In this document: positions 22,318 to 34,298 of the stretch, piece after piece | Layout: each line of letters opens with the position of its first letter | How positions within the stretch are numbered: the first letter of the stretch is position 1 | Assembly: GCA_024704765.1 (NCBI GenBank) | Contig: JAKMXF010000288.1 | Coordinates: forward strand, 62,001-126,000 | From: Oopsacas minuta | Lineage: Eukaryota; Porifera; Hexactinellida; Lyssacinosida; Leucopsacidae | Direction of reading: 5' to 3' | DNA length: 64,000 nucleotides | Program-made: the position numbers and the translations under genes | The notes under the pieces: model-generated | The model's input: only the letters and a program-made list of their open reading frames with translations | Databases searched by the model: none | Told to the model about the DNA's origin: nothing

Positions 22318-25300
22318 ATGAATACTGCTGTTTTGATTGTGTGTCTTGCTAGTTTATTGATCATTCAGACATCTTGTCAAAGTAAGAAAATAATCGTATA
22401 TAGCGTGTATAGTAGACTCCTGTTGCAGTGGAACCTGTCTAAACCGACAGTGTTGGGATCTGAAATAGCTTTCGACAATTCGCTAAACTGACGAAATTTT
22501 CATGTCCCAACGAGCGTCGCTTTTTGCAGGTTCCACTGTATACCCAAGTCAAATATAACGAAACTCTTGTTATAACGGAGTTTATCTACCTCCTATAGCT
22601 TAAAGTAATTGATTTTACTCCGTTTTTAAGTCAATAAAACAGTTAACAATAGTTAATTCGAATTATCGAACAGAAATTTTGTAATGCATATTTCAAGGAA
22701 AAATGTTCGTTAACGGTTGTCGGCGGTAGTTAATTAAAACTTAAAAAGAGAGTCTTTGTATTCGTTGTTTGAAAAGTTTCTTATATAGATTTGAGTGTGA
22801 ACTGTATTCCGCCTCTTGAATCCAGATACAGAGCTGTCAATAGTGGAGAAATACGTGCAGAATGCTTTGGGGGAGGCGATCCTTGTCCTCTTACAAGATG
22901 GTCTAAAATTACCACACTATATACCTATCCAAGAGAAAATATCTCCGTTTCTATTGAGTCAACCGAGGTCAGTAGTGAACTGTTCGTATGCACGTCACTA
23001 AATCCTACTGGCATAGAGCATTGTTTCATGAGTGCATACTTTGAAACACATGAGCGTTTGTATTCGATTTCACTTTCCTATCTAAATCCAGATCAGAATT
23101 ACAACTATTCGGGGAGGGATTATGATTCAATCCAGTGCGTCTTTAGTTCTAAAAGTGAAGATTTTATTGCTCGAGAATCTGAAGTACTTTTGTCATTGTT
23201 AACTGTACAAAAAACTTGGGTAACTGATGAATCAAATTTGACGAATTATATACATATATTCTATGAGTTTATGTGTATTATTGATCAATTCGGTGCAAAC
23301 TTCACGAAATATAATCCATTCTTTGGTGACAACATTTATCAAAGTGGATTAATAATTTCTGATTTCGTTTCGACTATTTACACAACTGAAGATGATAAAT
23401 ACATAGAATTGTTCACTTATCTGTCTGCTTCACTTATTTATTTGGAGAATTATATGAATATAAGTAATGGACAAGCTGAGAGGAAGGAATTAACAGAATG
23501 TGCAGTTATGGCAGGTAAATATAATTACTCAGCTTTGAATATAAAATTTTTGCCAAAACCTGGACATTTTCACGGGTTTTCCGAAAAACTGAACTTCTAA
23601 AATTTCCTTAGATTTCAGTGATAATTATTTCCATTTTTGAAAGAAAATAAGTCTTTTTGTATTTACTCTTATTCTAGGTATCTATACGACTCCTTCTACA
23701 AATCCTGTTACTCCATTTATCAATAAAATCACAGATTTAATTGAATTTATTATTAACTCAAACAGTTCGGAAATAGAAGAGAAGATTATTAATACAACGA
23801 AAGAGTTTGAAAATTTCGTTGACTTAATTGATCAGAAAATGGCGCAGGACAATGTATTGACTGACAAAATAGTATTATTGGTTTCACAAATGCTATCTGC
23901 TTTAAAATCAACGAACTCTTCAGATTCAAGTAACTTTCCTACATCTTTATTACGGACTATCCAAAGTTTGGAGATATATATTGACAAAAAGATACAAGGT
24001 AAAGAATCTGATACAAATCAAATACTAATAGAAGACGATATAATACTAATTAGTATTATTAAAATCAACACGTCAAGTATGATGCAACCGTTAACTTTAC
24101 CGAACAAAACCTTAATTGAAAATCAAAACTCCCCAATTGCTTCTATCCCTGTTTCCGTAATGGAACAAGTCGCTATGGAAAATAATGTATTAAGCTTCTA
24201 CATATCAACTATTTCATATGATTTTGATGTATTTTTCGCTGATGAAGCTGTAACAACGCGGTTTTTATCACTCAACTTTCACCTGCCACAATATTCAAAT
24301 TTCGCGAGTACGATTAATATAACATTTTCACATGACATAGGATTTATCGATGACGTCACGACAGCGGAATGTATTTTTTTCAACAATACAGACGGCCTGA
24401 ATAATACAGGGCTTAAGTTACTTAATTATAATGAGGAAACTATCGTTTGTAGTACGAATCATACGACAACGTTCTCGGCAATCGTCAGGTTTGTTCGGAA
24501 ACCAGACAGGGGAGAGTATCTAGCTTCTAAAATTGTTAGCTTCATTCTAATTGCGTTTTCGTTTTTCGCGATTTTCATGTCTTTACTTCTATTTTGTTTG
24601 GCTGGCAAAACCTTTTTCCTCAATCTTCCTAATCTGGTCTATTTTAACTATGCAATTACCTTGCTATTCGGGTGTGGAACTTTCCTATTTCTCCTACCAA
24701 CAGCAGTGCTGAATAGGTATTTCTGTGTAGCTGCAGTGTTCATAAGTCAATATGCTTGGATTTCTGTATTTACTTGGAGTTTATGTGTCAGTATAATGCT
24801 AGTGTATTTTTCTCGAATTAGGAAAATACATGTTCGCAATATCAAACCGTTTACATGCTACTTTATATTCGGATGGGGGCTACCATTGATTCCATGCTTA
24901 ATCACGCTATTGAGCACAACCCCTGATTACCTCCAAGATTATATTAATTACGAATCCATGGTGGAAAACGCTACCTGCTTCCTATCGAATTCTCTACCAC
25001 ATCACACTAGCTGGGGTCTGCTTGGCCCTGTATTAATTTTACTGTTTTTGAACATAATACTTCTAACTTATCTGAGTATTTACTTGTGTTGGCAGATGAA
25101 TATATGCTGTGGCCCTAAAGAAACACGGGAAATTGATATCAAATTCAAACAGAATTTCAGATCTCTTTACATTGGTTTTCTAAGCATTATCTTGATATTA
25201 GGATTACCGTGGATATTTTTGCTAGTTAACGTATTGTGTGAGTACTTTATTCAGGTTGATTTATTGTCTTCAATAATGGAATGGCTATTTTTAATAATTA

Positions 25301-25569
25301 ATGCACCAATTGGAGTTGTTTTCTTCTTTGCATACACAATTAAAGCAAAGGAAGTTAGGAATATATTTTCACGGAATATCTTTACTAAGAATAGTAATTT
25401 ACGTTTTAAAACATCGAATACTTCTCCCACACATCAATCTCCTCCTCTCCCAACCTCAATGCCTAGACCTAGGAAGAGGCTTACCATTATTACGTCACCA
25501 AGTAGCTCATTAACATCTGATCTATCGCCTACTTCCGGTTTCTATGATAATCCAATGTATTCTCCGTAG
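22318..25569 (+). CDS. Adhesion GPCR with Ig-like and GAIN/GPS ectodomain, three exons
   Basis: A seven-pass adhesion-type receptor of 893 residues. Exons are 22318-22381, 22789-23514 and 23678-25569, both introns in phase 1. Exon 1 encodes a signal peptide (about residues 1-20, ending near QTSCQ). An Ig-like domain follows (about 25-100; Cys...Trp...Cys with CIPPLESRY and TRWSKI), then a long GAIN-like region. The GPS-like segment (about 493-535) has AECIFFN and TIVCSTNHTTTFSAI. Seven helices run from about 549 (IVSFILIAFSFFAIF) to 819 (LIINAPIGVVFFFAY), and the tail is Ser/Thr/Pro-rich, ending DNPMYSP. The GPS has NHT-T instead of the usual HL-T/S and lacks the usual tryptophans, so autoproteolysis is doubtful. 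The subfamily cannot be assigned. Confidence 0.85.
22426..22538. mobile_element. MITE in intron 1 of the first adhesion GPCR
   Basis: Begins CAGTGGAACCTGTCTAAACC and ends TTTTTGCAGGTTCCACTG (113 bp), followed by TA. It is immediately preceded by another end-like motif (AGTAGACTCCTG), which may be an older element it inserted into. Confidence 0.7.
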
Positions 25570-26242
25570 ATTAATTATCACCAGTGTATGTATATTAACC
25601 TATAATTGGTATAAAGTGTGTATTCACAGCTGTGTAGTATTTTGTATAATATTTGCGGGTTCTTATGAATATTGTATTTAACCTCCATTATTAATATTCA
25701 GATTCTGTTATAATACAGACATGAGAATCAGATGATTAATAAAAACGTGTTGAATTTACTTTGGATACACTAGTAGGTTGTAGGAATGTATAGTTCAAAC
25801 AACCGAAATTGTATATATACGTGACATTATGTTTGATGTAATGTAGAGATTGTATTCATTTTCACCTCATTTATATTCAAAAATTCGGTTAACTAAGCAA
25901 TTCCAGTTTTTTGTGAGATTTGACAATGTTTAGGTTTCTACTAGACAACTACGCGTTAGGCCAGTATTAAAATGGTGTACTAATTTCTTTGTCCGTTGCT
26001 CGCATACTTCCTAAAATGGTAGATCATAAGCTACTATAACACAGATAGGAAAGTAGCAGAGAATTAAGTATGCACTCTTAAGCTTCTGGCTTTATAAAGG
26101 AATCAAAGAATTATTCACTCAAACTAATTAGTCAATAACAACAAAGATGTACATATTATATATCAAAAATCAGGACAACCTAGCATATACTTGTTCAATA
26201 ATATTAATCAATATTCACTGCTTATACCATAGCAGTTTCATC
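25570..26242. other. Shared 3' intergenic space of two tail-to-tail GPCR genes
   Basis: No gene seen. An AATAAAAA at 25738 is a plausible polyadenylation signal for the plus-strand receptor. Both receptor genes end into this 670-bp interval. Confidence 0.5.
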
Positions 26243-29200
26243 CTACTTAGTTCCAATTGTATCCTTATCAGAAAATACCTCTTCATCCCCATACTTTTCT
26301 TTCGTTATTACGTCACTTGCTCCCTCAGCTGATCTGTTTGAATAGATAATATTCCGGGATTTAGGTACACTGTATATGTTATCTAACTGATATTCATCAA
26401 CTTGACTTTTCTTGCAACTTTTACGAGTATTAGTTGTCGTAGTCGCTACCATTGGTGTTTGAGTATTACTACCACATATTCGGCCTAGAAGCGTTTGCCT
26501 TACAGCTCTGTTAGGTAACGTGTATACGAAAAGGAATACAATCCCAATTGGACCGACAAGTAGTAGGAATACCCATTCAAATACATCAGATGCTACGATG
26601 AACTTTGTAAAAATGAAATCGAATATGATTATTATCCAAGGCAAAGTGAGCACTGGAAGAAGGATAATCCCAGTCAGTAGAGAATTCTTCACGTATATGT
26701 TTCGATCAATTTTCTGCATTGGAGATATGATCATCTTCACAATAGCGATTATATAGCAAATCGCAGCCAATGTAAACATCACTAAAATTGGTCCTACAAT
26801 GCTCCATACGTATTCAAGTGCCATGAAGCAGTGTTCATAACGTATAATGTAATCATTACGTACACAAGCAATGATTAATGTTATTAGAACAATAGGTACA
26901 GGTAGAACCCAAGCGAATATGAATAGAGGCCAAAACAAGAGGAACCTCCGAGATGATCGAGATGAAAAAGTTTGGTATAATAGTAAAAAGCCTATTGCCA
27001 GAGACCATGAGAATACAGCTAGGAAGAAATAGTGTACTAATATTATAACAATAGTACATAGAATGTCATTAACAACTCCAATTGTTACACCGAAAATTAG
27101 CACGAAGAGTACGACAGTAAGGGCAATCGCGAAATTAAAATACAAACGATTTATTTCAACGGCGAAAAAACGCTGCCAACTTAGAAGGAATAAAATAAGC
27201 GAGACAACCATTATGATAAATGAAATTGATAGTATGAAAAATGCAATTATCCTCAGAGCAACGTTTTGTGGACGTGGCAGTAACAAAACAGAGAAGCTAG
27301 TCAGATGGTAAACTCTACACACAACTCGAGTATTTATTACTTCAGTCACTACTCCGGTAATATCCCATTCCCCTTCTTCATAATCCCAGAATACGCACAC
27401 AGGTTCATATACTTCCAAATCAATTTCATCTCCCAAAGGAAATTCCAATTCAAGAGGCGGGTTGATTACGTCATCAGATTCTATTCCCTCAATATCAACA
27501 CTGACTATACTACTACCAATATATGCGCCTAATATAATACCGTAAGGTATGGGTCTACCCAGTAAGTTCTCAGAGGCTATGAGGGAAACACGAGTATTAT
27601 CATCTGTAGTATTAGCTGGTATAGATAGGATTATATTATTACTTGTGTATGTTGAGTTAATTGAAATAATTGTATCGACACTCGCGTAATTTATCACCTG
27701 GCTTTGTATGACAGTTCTCAGTCTATCAATCGTAATTACGTCATTAGCAGAATCCGGCAAATCATTGAACAATTCTGTAAAACGATCGTATACACTCACG
27801 ACAGCATTACCTAGCCTCTGGTCATCAGGTTCTCTTTCCACAGTAGAAACTGTATCAACTACGGTAGTACAATGTCTTGCTATTTGAGTAATATAATCTT
27901 CATTAAGTGTAGCTGGATCGGTGAAACTTAGTAGATTTTCAAAAGAATTCAAGACAGCTACAGCTTCACTAACCGTCTCAACAGAAGTAGCAACTGCAAC
28001 TAATTGACTAGAAAATTCCATTGCAGGAGTTGCATCAATTAAGCTATCCAATGCATTTATCTCTCCTAACACGATAGAAGGTATTACAACTGTAATACGG
28101 TAGACTAGCTGTAACGATGATGTATTGGTTACATTTGCTACACAGTAGAATATTGTTGAATTAGGATAGAGGAGAACACTCACCAGAAGCTCTGGTGTAT
28201 CGCTTATAACCATTCTATTTATGTCTAACCAGAATATAACGTCATTATTTGTCTGTGGTGGATTTTTCAATTGACATTTTACTGTGACTTCTTGGTTTGA
28301 GCCTTCGCTAGTGAGGAAGTTTGGTATGTTGGTTCGAAGATACGGCGGTCCTAAAATTGTTTTTAATAAATATTGGAACATATTTTTCATTTGGAGTTCA
28401 GCTCCTCCAGGTTGTTAACTGAATTTCTATAATGCAGTGTAACCTCCACAAACGGGGTGTTAGAGACGCCGAAAAATGCCACAACGTTTGACCTTTTCCG
28501 CCAATTTCTCAGTTTGTGGAGGTTCATATAGTGTATGGAGATATGAATTCGCTCTATGTTTTCACTTCATTCCCGAAGTTCCCGTTTCTACAGGCAAATT
28601 AGTGGCGATTACATTGTATACGGAAATTATTACAATTTTACTAAACAATTTCAAATTTTAATATCCCAAAATTCACCGAAACGTGACTACGATCGAAAGT
28701 ATCTACCATTCTTGCTACTATTTTAATACTTGGAAAGACAAAATTTAAATTTTCTTATCTAAGTTGGGAAAATATTTCTAGCAGCTGATGAGTCAAGAAT
28801 ATCAATTTTCATATACAGAACATTCTAGCAATCTAGCGAGAGGTATGTATTCTCAATTAGTGTATAATTATACATGGAAGCGGTTAATTTTGAAATATAT
28901 GCTTTGGCTCGGTAAGTTTCAAGTTAACCAAAAAAATTTATGACGCTATCATAATACAAAGTAGCCAAATCATGGAAATATTTCAATGATTCTACTTCTA
29001 AATTTGTTAATTAAGCGTGTTAAAAGAGGTCTGTGAAGATAAAATCACTACTATCCACCCGTTAGTTAGTAAATATATATTGTGTAGTTGAATTTCACTG
29101 ATAAAAGGTGAAATAATTACAAGATTCATGTGGTAGGTAAACTTGATGCGGGCGGTGGAGCTGAAAAATAGTTTCCAACTAACAATAGCTTAATATATTA

Positions 29201-31054
29201 CATTAATAACTAACCTGGTGTAGGTGGGACTGGCTGTACTGCAACTGCGAAGCTTGTACCTTGAGATGCTATACAGACAACTTTACGATTCCTAAATAAT
29301 GTAATTATCCCTGATGCATCCCATTGTTCTTCTGTATTATTCCAGAATACACACACTGGTTCGTAAACTGAATCATCAGTCGGATCAGAAAGAGGAAATT
29401 CCAGCTGTAATGGTGGAAGATATGTCTCGTTTGGTTGTAGGTCCTGCACACTAATACTGATCGAAGAAGTACGTATAACTCCGTCTATTCCATCACCTAT
29501 CGCTGTCCGCCCTATTGCACTATTTGAAGCAATTAGAGTAGCACGAGTTCCCGTGCTAATGAAGGTCTCGGACAACGTAACGTTAATCGTAGCATCCGGA
29601 TCTGTAAGCGAGATAGATAGTGAAAGATTTTGACCTGTATTATTAAACACTTCACTGACTATAACAGTTTCTTCTGTGCCGAAGGATAAATTATCCAATG
29701 CACTAGGTATCGGAGTATTGAATATGACAGTTAAATATTCGAGTAATCTTATCTCAGCGAGATTTAATAATGGATCATTTATATCGGACAAACTACTGGC
29801 GATGGAAATAATATTAGTAGCCAGTTGGGTGATAGAAGAAGCATCCAATGTATTGACGTCAGTGAGATTAACGAGATGGAATAGAGTTTCTAGAACTCTT
29901 TCCCCTTCTTCTTGAGAATCAACTCCGGCAGCTACGACAGATAACGAGGCAGAAAATTCAGCAGCTTCCATCCCCGTAATTGTCATATTCAAGGCATTAA
30001 TCTCATAAAGAACCATCTCAGCATCAACTACGCTGTAATTGAATTGAGCTACTAGCATATTTGTATTATTATACATGGCAACACATTCAAACTGTGTAGA
30101 ATTAGGAAATAAGCTGATACTCAGTGTAATGTATGACGTATTGCTTACTACTGTTCCAATATCCTTTATTTGCCAGGTTGGATAGGTTATGTTCGTGTCC
30201 GGAGGATTGAGCAGCTCACATTTTATTATTACTTGTTGGAGTGATTCATCTGATAATTCCAAGTTTTCTAAGCTGAGGTGAAGAGCTAAAAATAATACAA
30301 ATATTAACTTATAGTCAACTCCCGTTACTTTGAAATACTCCCTTATATGGAAGTCTGAAATTGTACAAATATGGTCCCAAACCTTCAAAGTAATATAAAT
30401 TGCATTGGTTACATCGAACTCCGTTTATATCGAAAAAATAATCCCATTAGCTTGAGCTTCGATATAACGGTAGTAGACAGTATGGTAATACTGAAGTATA
30501 CTATCTTATTAGAATAAATGTTCAAAATTACAATCTCAGTATTACTACGCTCTCAGCTAAATTGGATAATGGTTAATTAATTGGTACCACGGGTGTAAAT
30601 CCCGGGGGGACAGGTCCCCCACCTTTGAAGAAATTAGATGATTATGGTAATTTAGCCCTGATTTATCTACAAATTGGCCAGTTTTTATGAACATAAACAA
30701 GGATCAAAGCACCTTATACTAGTGCACTATCTGTAATTCTACTCTACTCATTTTACGCCAAACAGCATGGAGTTTCAATGCAAATTAATCTTAAGGTAAA
30801 GACTATAATTTTGTTTGCATTTTTCCCAATTTCATCGCCTTATTTCTATATTTTGAACTATTACACCAATTTCTGATTTTGATTCTTGATATTTCTATCT
30901 GAAAGTCTCCTCGAATTGTTCACTAATTTATGACAATTTAATTACACAATAATTATTATTAATATAACTTACCAGGTTCAGTTGTTTCATGTACAGCTAT
31001 TAAATTCCCTCCTATCACAAATAATAGCAAAATAAATATACTTTTAGCCGACAT
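26243..31054 (-). CDS. Adhesion GPCR with two tandem Ig-GAIN-GPS modules, three exons
   Basis: Exons are 30973-31054, 29215-30285 and 26243-28350, both introns in phase 1, giving 1086 residues. Exon 1 is a signal peptide (IFILLLFVIGGNLIAV). Exon 2 (residues about 28-384) holds an Ig-like domain (IIKCELLNPPDTN...FECVAM), a GAIN-like region and a GPS-like end (YEPVCVFWNN, EQWDASG, VVCIASQGTSFAV). Exon 3 repeats this order: Ig-like (VTVKCQLKNPP...FYCVAN), GAIN, and GPS (about 702-741; YEPVCVFWDY, GEWDITG, VVCRVYHLTSFSVLL), then seven helices (about 750-1010) and a cytoplasmic tail. The second GPS keeps the cleavable HL-T triplet; the first has QG-T and is probably not cleaved. Without splicing, exon 2 ends at a TAG within its donor site. 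Confidence 0.75.
28435..28600. repeat. MITE-like repeat (CCTCCACAAAC family), copy 1
   Basis: CAGTGTAACCTCCACAAACG...TTTGTGGAGGTTCATATAGTG in the intron between exons 2 and 3 of the tandem-GAIN receptor. A related copy begins at 58678. The far end is uncertain. Confidence 0.55.
28970..29195. repeat. Dispersed repeat with inverted copy at 50035-50225
   Basis: The blocks ATTTCAATGATTCTACTTCT, GTGTTAAAAGAGGTCTGTG and GTAGTTGAATTTCACTGAT match the reverse complement of the region around 50060-50225, which lies in CEP57 intron 1. Confidence 0.6.
30312..30482. mobile_element. Pogo-like MITE (AGTCAACTCC family) in GPCR intron 1
   Basis: Begins TAGTCAACTCCCGTTACTTT, with internal TACAAATATGGTCCCAAACC and GCTTGAGCTTCGATATAACG near the other end, whose terminus is degraded. 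It is part of the CAGTCAACTCC family. Confidence 0.7.
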
Positions 31055-31755
31055 GTTTCAAGAATTATTTCCTTGTCGCAGTATTACCATTATTTATGTT
31101 CACAGCGATTCGTTTATATACTATTCGTTGATAGTTAGACGTCGGTTATATTAACATCTATATGGTGTGCTATTTACGAGTGCAGAATTAACTGATATAG
31201 AATTGAGTATATGCAAGTATTGAATTGCAGAACAATAAGTGAGTATTGAATTCTGAAGTGTATTCGTATAACATTGTAAATTCATTAAGGATATGTGGAC
31301 AGTTGACTCCTCATAATAGGGACACTTCAGGAAGTATTCGGAGGCAGACCAAGCCCATAGTTATGCATACAAACGAATAAGGCAGTGTATCCCTAATAAT
31401 TTCTGTGGAGCCCCATAGATCCGTAGCCTCCTCCCATGGCCCCATCACAAGACATTGGATCATCAGGGGTGCACACATCCACAGGTTGGTAAATACTGAA
31501 ATAGGAAAACGGGGAATCCACATTAATAGGAAAAACTCATTGGTGGGAAACGTGTTTTAAGTGAAGAAGATTATATGATAACGTATATATTAGATTTGCT
31601 TGAAAGTGGTTTGTAGGACGGGGGGGACATGGTGCATTCAGTGACTTTCCTTGAGACAATCATAAACTAATTTAACGGAAGAATTATATCAACAAATTTC
31701 GCTACAAGTAAATATCATTTGAATGTTTTTATTAAATTAGTAAACTCGTTTGCAA
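31055..31755. other. Divergent promoter interval, GPCR (-) / LENG1 (+)
   Basis: About 700 bp separate two start codons on opposite strands. No gene, conserved core promoter motif or repeat could be named with confidence. The open frame at 31311-31523 has no recognisable features. Confidence 0.5.
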
Positions 31756-32403
31756 ATGAATATTCTACCCAAAAAAAGCTTCCACGTTTTAAGCAAGGAT
31801 AATGTAGCACGAGTAAGGAAAGACGAAAAGGAAGCGAATGAACAGGCTAGGAAGCTAAAAGAGAGATCCATAAAAGCGGAACAGGAATGGAGATTGAGAT
31901 CTTTGAGAAAAGATAATACGGAAAAGATTGGTATTGATTCGACGGATTCTTTTATACTTCTTAACGAAGCTAATTCTCAAGTAAGTAATATAGAAAGGAG
32001 AGAGGAGAGGGAAAGAGAGAAAGCTAAAAATGAAATGAAAATGGGAGTGTTGACTTTCCTAGGGGGGTCAGAATGGGATCCAGTTAAGAAGAAATCACGC
32101 CCCCCATGGTACACACAGACAAGTGATAAGGCCACGGAAATACGAGATGAAAAGGGGAAAGATGAAGCGATAAAGTGTAGAGACGATCCTTTGGCATTAA
32201 TGAAAGCTATTCTTACACCTCCTAGAAAGTCAGAAAAATATGGACGTGGAATAAATCCATCGGGTACAGATAGAAGTAAACAATTCAAATCGCATAATAT
32301 ATCTCTTGATAAAACGAGGAGAGAGCGTAATGATGCTCAGATAGTAGAGAAGACGAGAAAGAGACAAAATCGTAAAGATTTCCAAAGATATGAATTTATG
32401 TAA
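31756..32403 (+). CDS. LENG1: LENG1 homologue (Cir_N domain protein)
   Basis: A 215-residue, highly charged protein, probably nuclear. The N-terminus MNILPKKSFHVLSKDNVARV matches the conserved start of leukocyte receptor cluster member 1 and its Cir_N domain; RKDEKEANEQARK and EQEWRLRSLRK continue it. Further conserved blocks are MGVLTFLGGSE, RPPWYTQ and DDPLALMKAIL. The rest is predicted coiled or disordered. The family is linked to spliceosome proteomics, but its biochemical role is not settled. ATG 31756 is preferred because it begins directly with the conserved MNILPKK. Intronless here. Confidence 0.9.
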   Translation: MNILPKKSFHVLSKDNVARVRKDEKEANEQARKLKERSIKAEQEWRLRSLRKDNTEKIGIDSTDSFILLNEANSQVSNIERREEREREKAKNEMKMGVLTFLGGSEWDPVKKKSRPPWYTQTSDKATEIRDEKGKDEAIKCRDDPLALMKAILTPPRKSEKYGRGINPSGTDRSKQFKSHNISLDKTRRERNDAQIVEKTRKRQNRKDFQRYEFM

Positions 32404-33089
32404 TGTATTGAATTTCTGTAATTTACCAGTTTATTGTGTGGAGAATGTTATACACGTACCGTAGTTAATACGAACACGAATTCTCAGATAAGACGAACAA
32501 GTCAATAAGGTGGTTATTCAATTAGCTATCCAATGGTAATACCCATTAATACGTGATCCAGATAAATCGAACAAATTTTGACCGTCCGTTATTGTTCGCA
32601 TGCTTTACCAACCCTCCAGGGATATTACAAGAAATTCAGGGAAACATTTGCAAACTTTTTTAGCCTGAAATCACTGAAATTGCTATTTATGGACACAACT
32701 TGGGTGAATGGAAACATAAGGAATTTTTGGAAAATCCCAGGGAAAGTAATATAAGAGTTTGGTAAGTATGTGTTCGTAATATCGAGGTACCAAACGTGCA
32801 TTCCCAAATCTGTATAAAACGCACAGCTGTCTCTAAGTTAACCTATCTCGATACAGTGTTCCCAATCTAATAAATACGTCCATTGTGTTATGATAAACAC
32901 TTGGATAACTTTATCCATAATTATCAGCTGATTTTTTTAACCTTCTATGACAGATATTCAGATATCATAAAGAAGAGAATGGATGTAACACTCCATTTCT
33001 AAGCATGTTAATTTTCTCAATTTGTGCGTGGCCGTATTGTCTGATAGAGCTTTTATATTATATATGTTAGAATTCTCACTGATTTAAAT
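32404..33089. other. Intergenic region LENG1-ERCC8
   Basis: No gene supported. An inverted-end-like AT-rich repeat (GTAGTTAATACGAACACG near 32461) resembles one of the MITE families but lacks a clear partner end. Confidence 0.4.
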
Positions 33090-34298
33090 ATGAAGAAGAA
33101 ATCATTTGTGAATCATTTGTATGAAAGAGTATGTGGTCGCTCACATAGCACTTTAATCGGATTAAAAACGTACAAAAGATGGCAAAATCTAGCTATAGAC
33201 AGCAGCTGTGATTTGGAGAGAGTGAACTCTTCAGCTTTGAACTGTATAGACACTGAATGTATATCAGGACGTTATCTGTTAAGTGGTTATAATGAAGGGT
33301 TGATAACTATACATGATCTAGCTGAAATATTGTATAGGAAAGGAGGAAAATTAAAGACGGCGAGATTGATAGCAAATTCACCTGGTTTACATGTAGAAAG
33401 GTCACATACCAAATCCGTTACTGGGGTGCACTGGTATCCACATGATACAGGAATGTTCACATCATCGAGTATGGACGCATACTTATTTGTTTGGGACACA
33501 CAACAAATGAGAGTTGCTGAAAAACTTAGTTTCTCTCCGAGTAGGCATAAAAGAACTTCTTATATTCTTTCACATAGTATCTCACATTCTTGTATGGTTG
33601 CTATGGGCGGTTCGCCACCTGAAATATCGATATGGTCAATAAAAACAGGTACAGTAACACATGTATTGAAAGCACATCAGCATAGAGTTAATGCAGTTGA
33701 ATGGTCACCTGTTTGTAGTGAGTTATTAGTTAGCACTGGAGATGGTGGTAAGGTATTTCTATGGGATATAAGACAACCGAAGGAATACGTTTGGGAATTT
33801 GATTATTTGAATAGAACTGATTCACCGTTTGTTAAAGATAGACGTGCACATGCATGCTTGGCTGTACCAATGTTAAAGTTTTTAGCTTGTGGATCTAGAT
33901 TTATTACTTGCGGCGTTGATGGGGAAATTAGTGTGTGGAATGCATTGAAAGGTGTTAAAGAACAACAAGTTTTCGCACTGGCAAAATCAAGCTCAGATTT
34001 TTGCAAGCAATTAACTCTAACACCCTATATGAACAATACACAGATTATATATGTGCCAAGTAGCGCTAGTATCGCAGGATTTGATGTGAATACTGGCCAA
34101 AAGATAACTTCCTTACAAGGACATTACAATAGAGTAAATGTATGTCAAGCACATTATAATGAAGAGCTGTTATATAGTGGAGGGATTGATGGAGAAATGC
34201 TATTTTGGAAACCAAGAGAAGATATAGTTGTCAGTGCAAAGAGAATTCCAATAGCCGATAATGTGGATGATTGGAGTGATAGTGATATTGATTCGTAA
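33090..34298 (+). CDS. ERCC8: ERCC8/CSA homologue, WD40 repeat protein
   Basis: Substrate receptor of the CUL4-DDB1 ubiquitin ligase in transcription-coupled nucleotide excision repair. 402 residues against 396 in human, in one exon. The diagnostic stretch VHWYPHDTGMFTSSSMDAYL matches the family, and other blocks correspond in order: GRYLLSGYNEGLITIHDL, ILKAHQHRVNAVEWSP-like VLKAHQHRVNAVEWSP, LWDIRQP, LQGHYNRVNVC, ELYSG-like LLYSGGIDGEMLFW. The acidic tail DDWSDSDID corresponds to the human DAWSSSDEEG. About seven WD repeats fill the length. The N-terminal region contains ERVNSSALNCIDTE. It follows LENG1 on the same strand and converges with ACTL6A. Confidence 0.92.
   Translation: MKKKSFVNHLYERVCGRSHSTLIGLKTYKRWQNLAIDSSCDLERVNSSALNCIDTECISGRYLLSGYNEGLITIHDLAEILYRKGGKLKTARLIANSPGLHVERSHTKSVTGVHWYPHDTGMFTSSSMDAYLFVWDTQQMRVAEKLSFSPSRHKRTSYILSHSISHSCMVAMGGSPPEISIWSIKTGTVTHVLKAHQHRVNAVEWSPVCSELLVSTGDGGKVFLWDIRQPKEYVWEFDYLNRTDSPFVKDRRAHACLAVPMLKFLACGSRFITCGVDGEISVWNALKGVKEQQVFALAKSSSDFCKQLTLTPYMNNTQIIYVPSSASIAGFDVNTGQKITSLQGHYNRVNVCQAHYNEELLYSGGIDGEMLFWKPREDIVVSAKRIPIADNVDDWSDSDIDS

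Noticed and set aside
22020-22364. 114-codon open frame on the minus strand
   Set aside because: Antisense to the GPCR signal-peptide exon; the composition is that of AT-rich noncoding DNA and no motif is visible.
28351-28390. Start of the 7TM-bearing exon at ATG 28390 as an independent gene
   Set aside because: The methionine is followed by a clear acceptor (AACAATTTTAG) in the right phase to join exon 2, and there would be no signal peptide.
30286-30388. An N-terminal extension of the receptor exon 2 frame starting at 30388
   Set aside because: That stretch is a pogo-like MITE plus intron. The phase-1 acceptor at 30286 and the signal-peptide exon at 30973-31054 give a better start.
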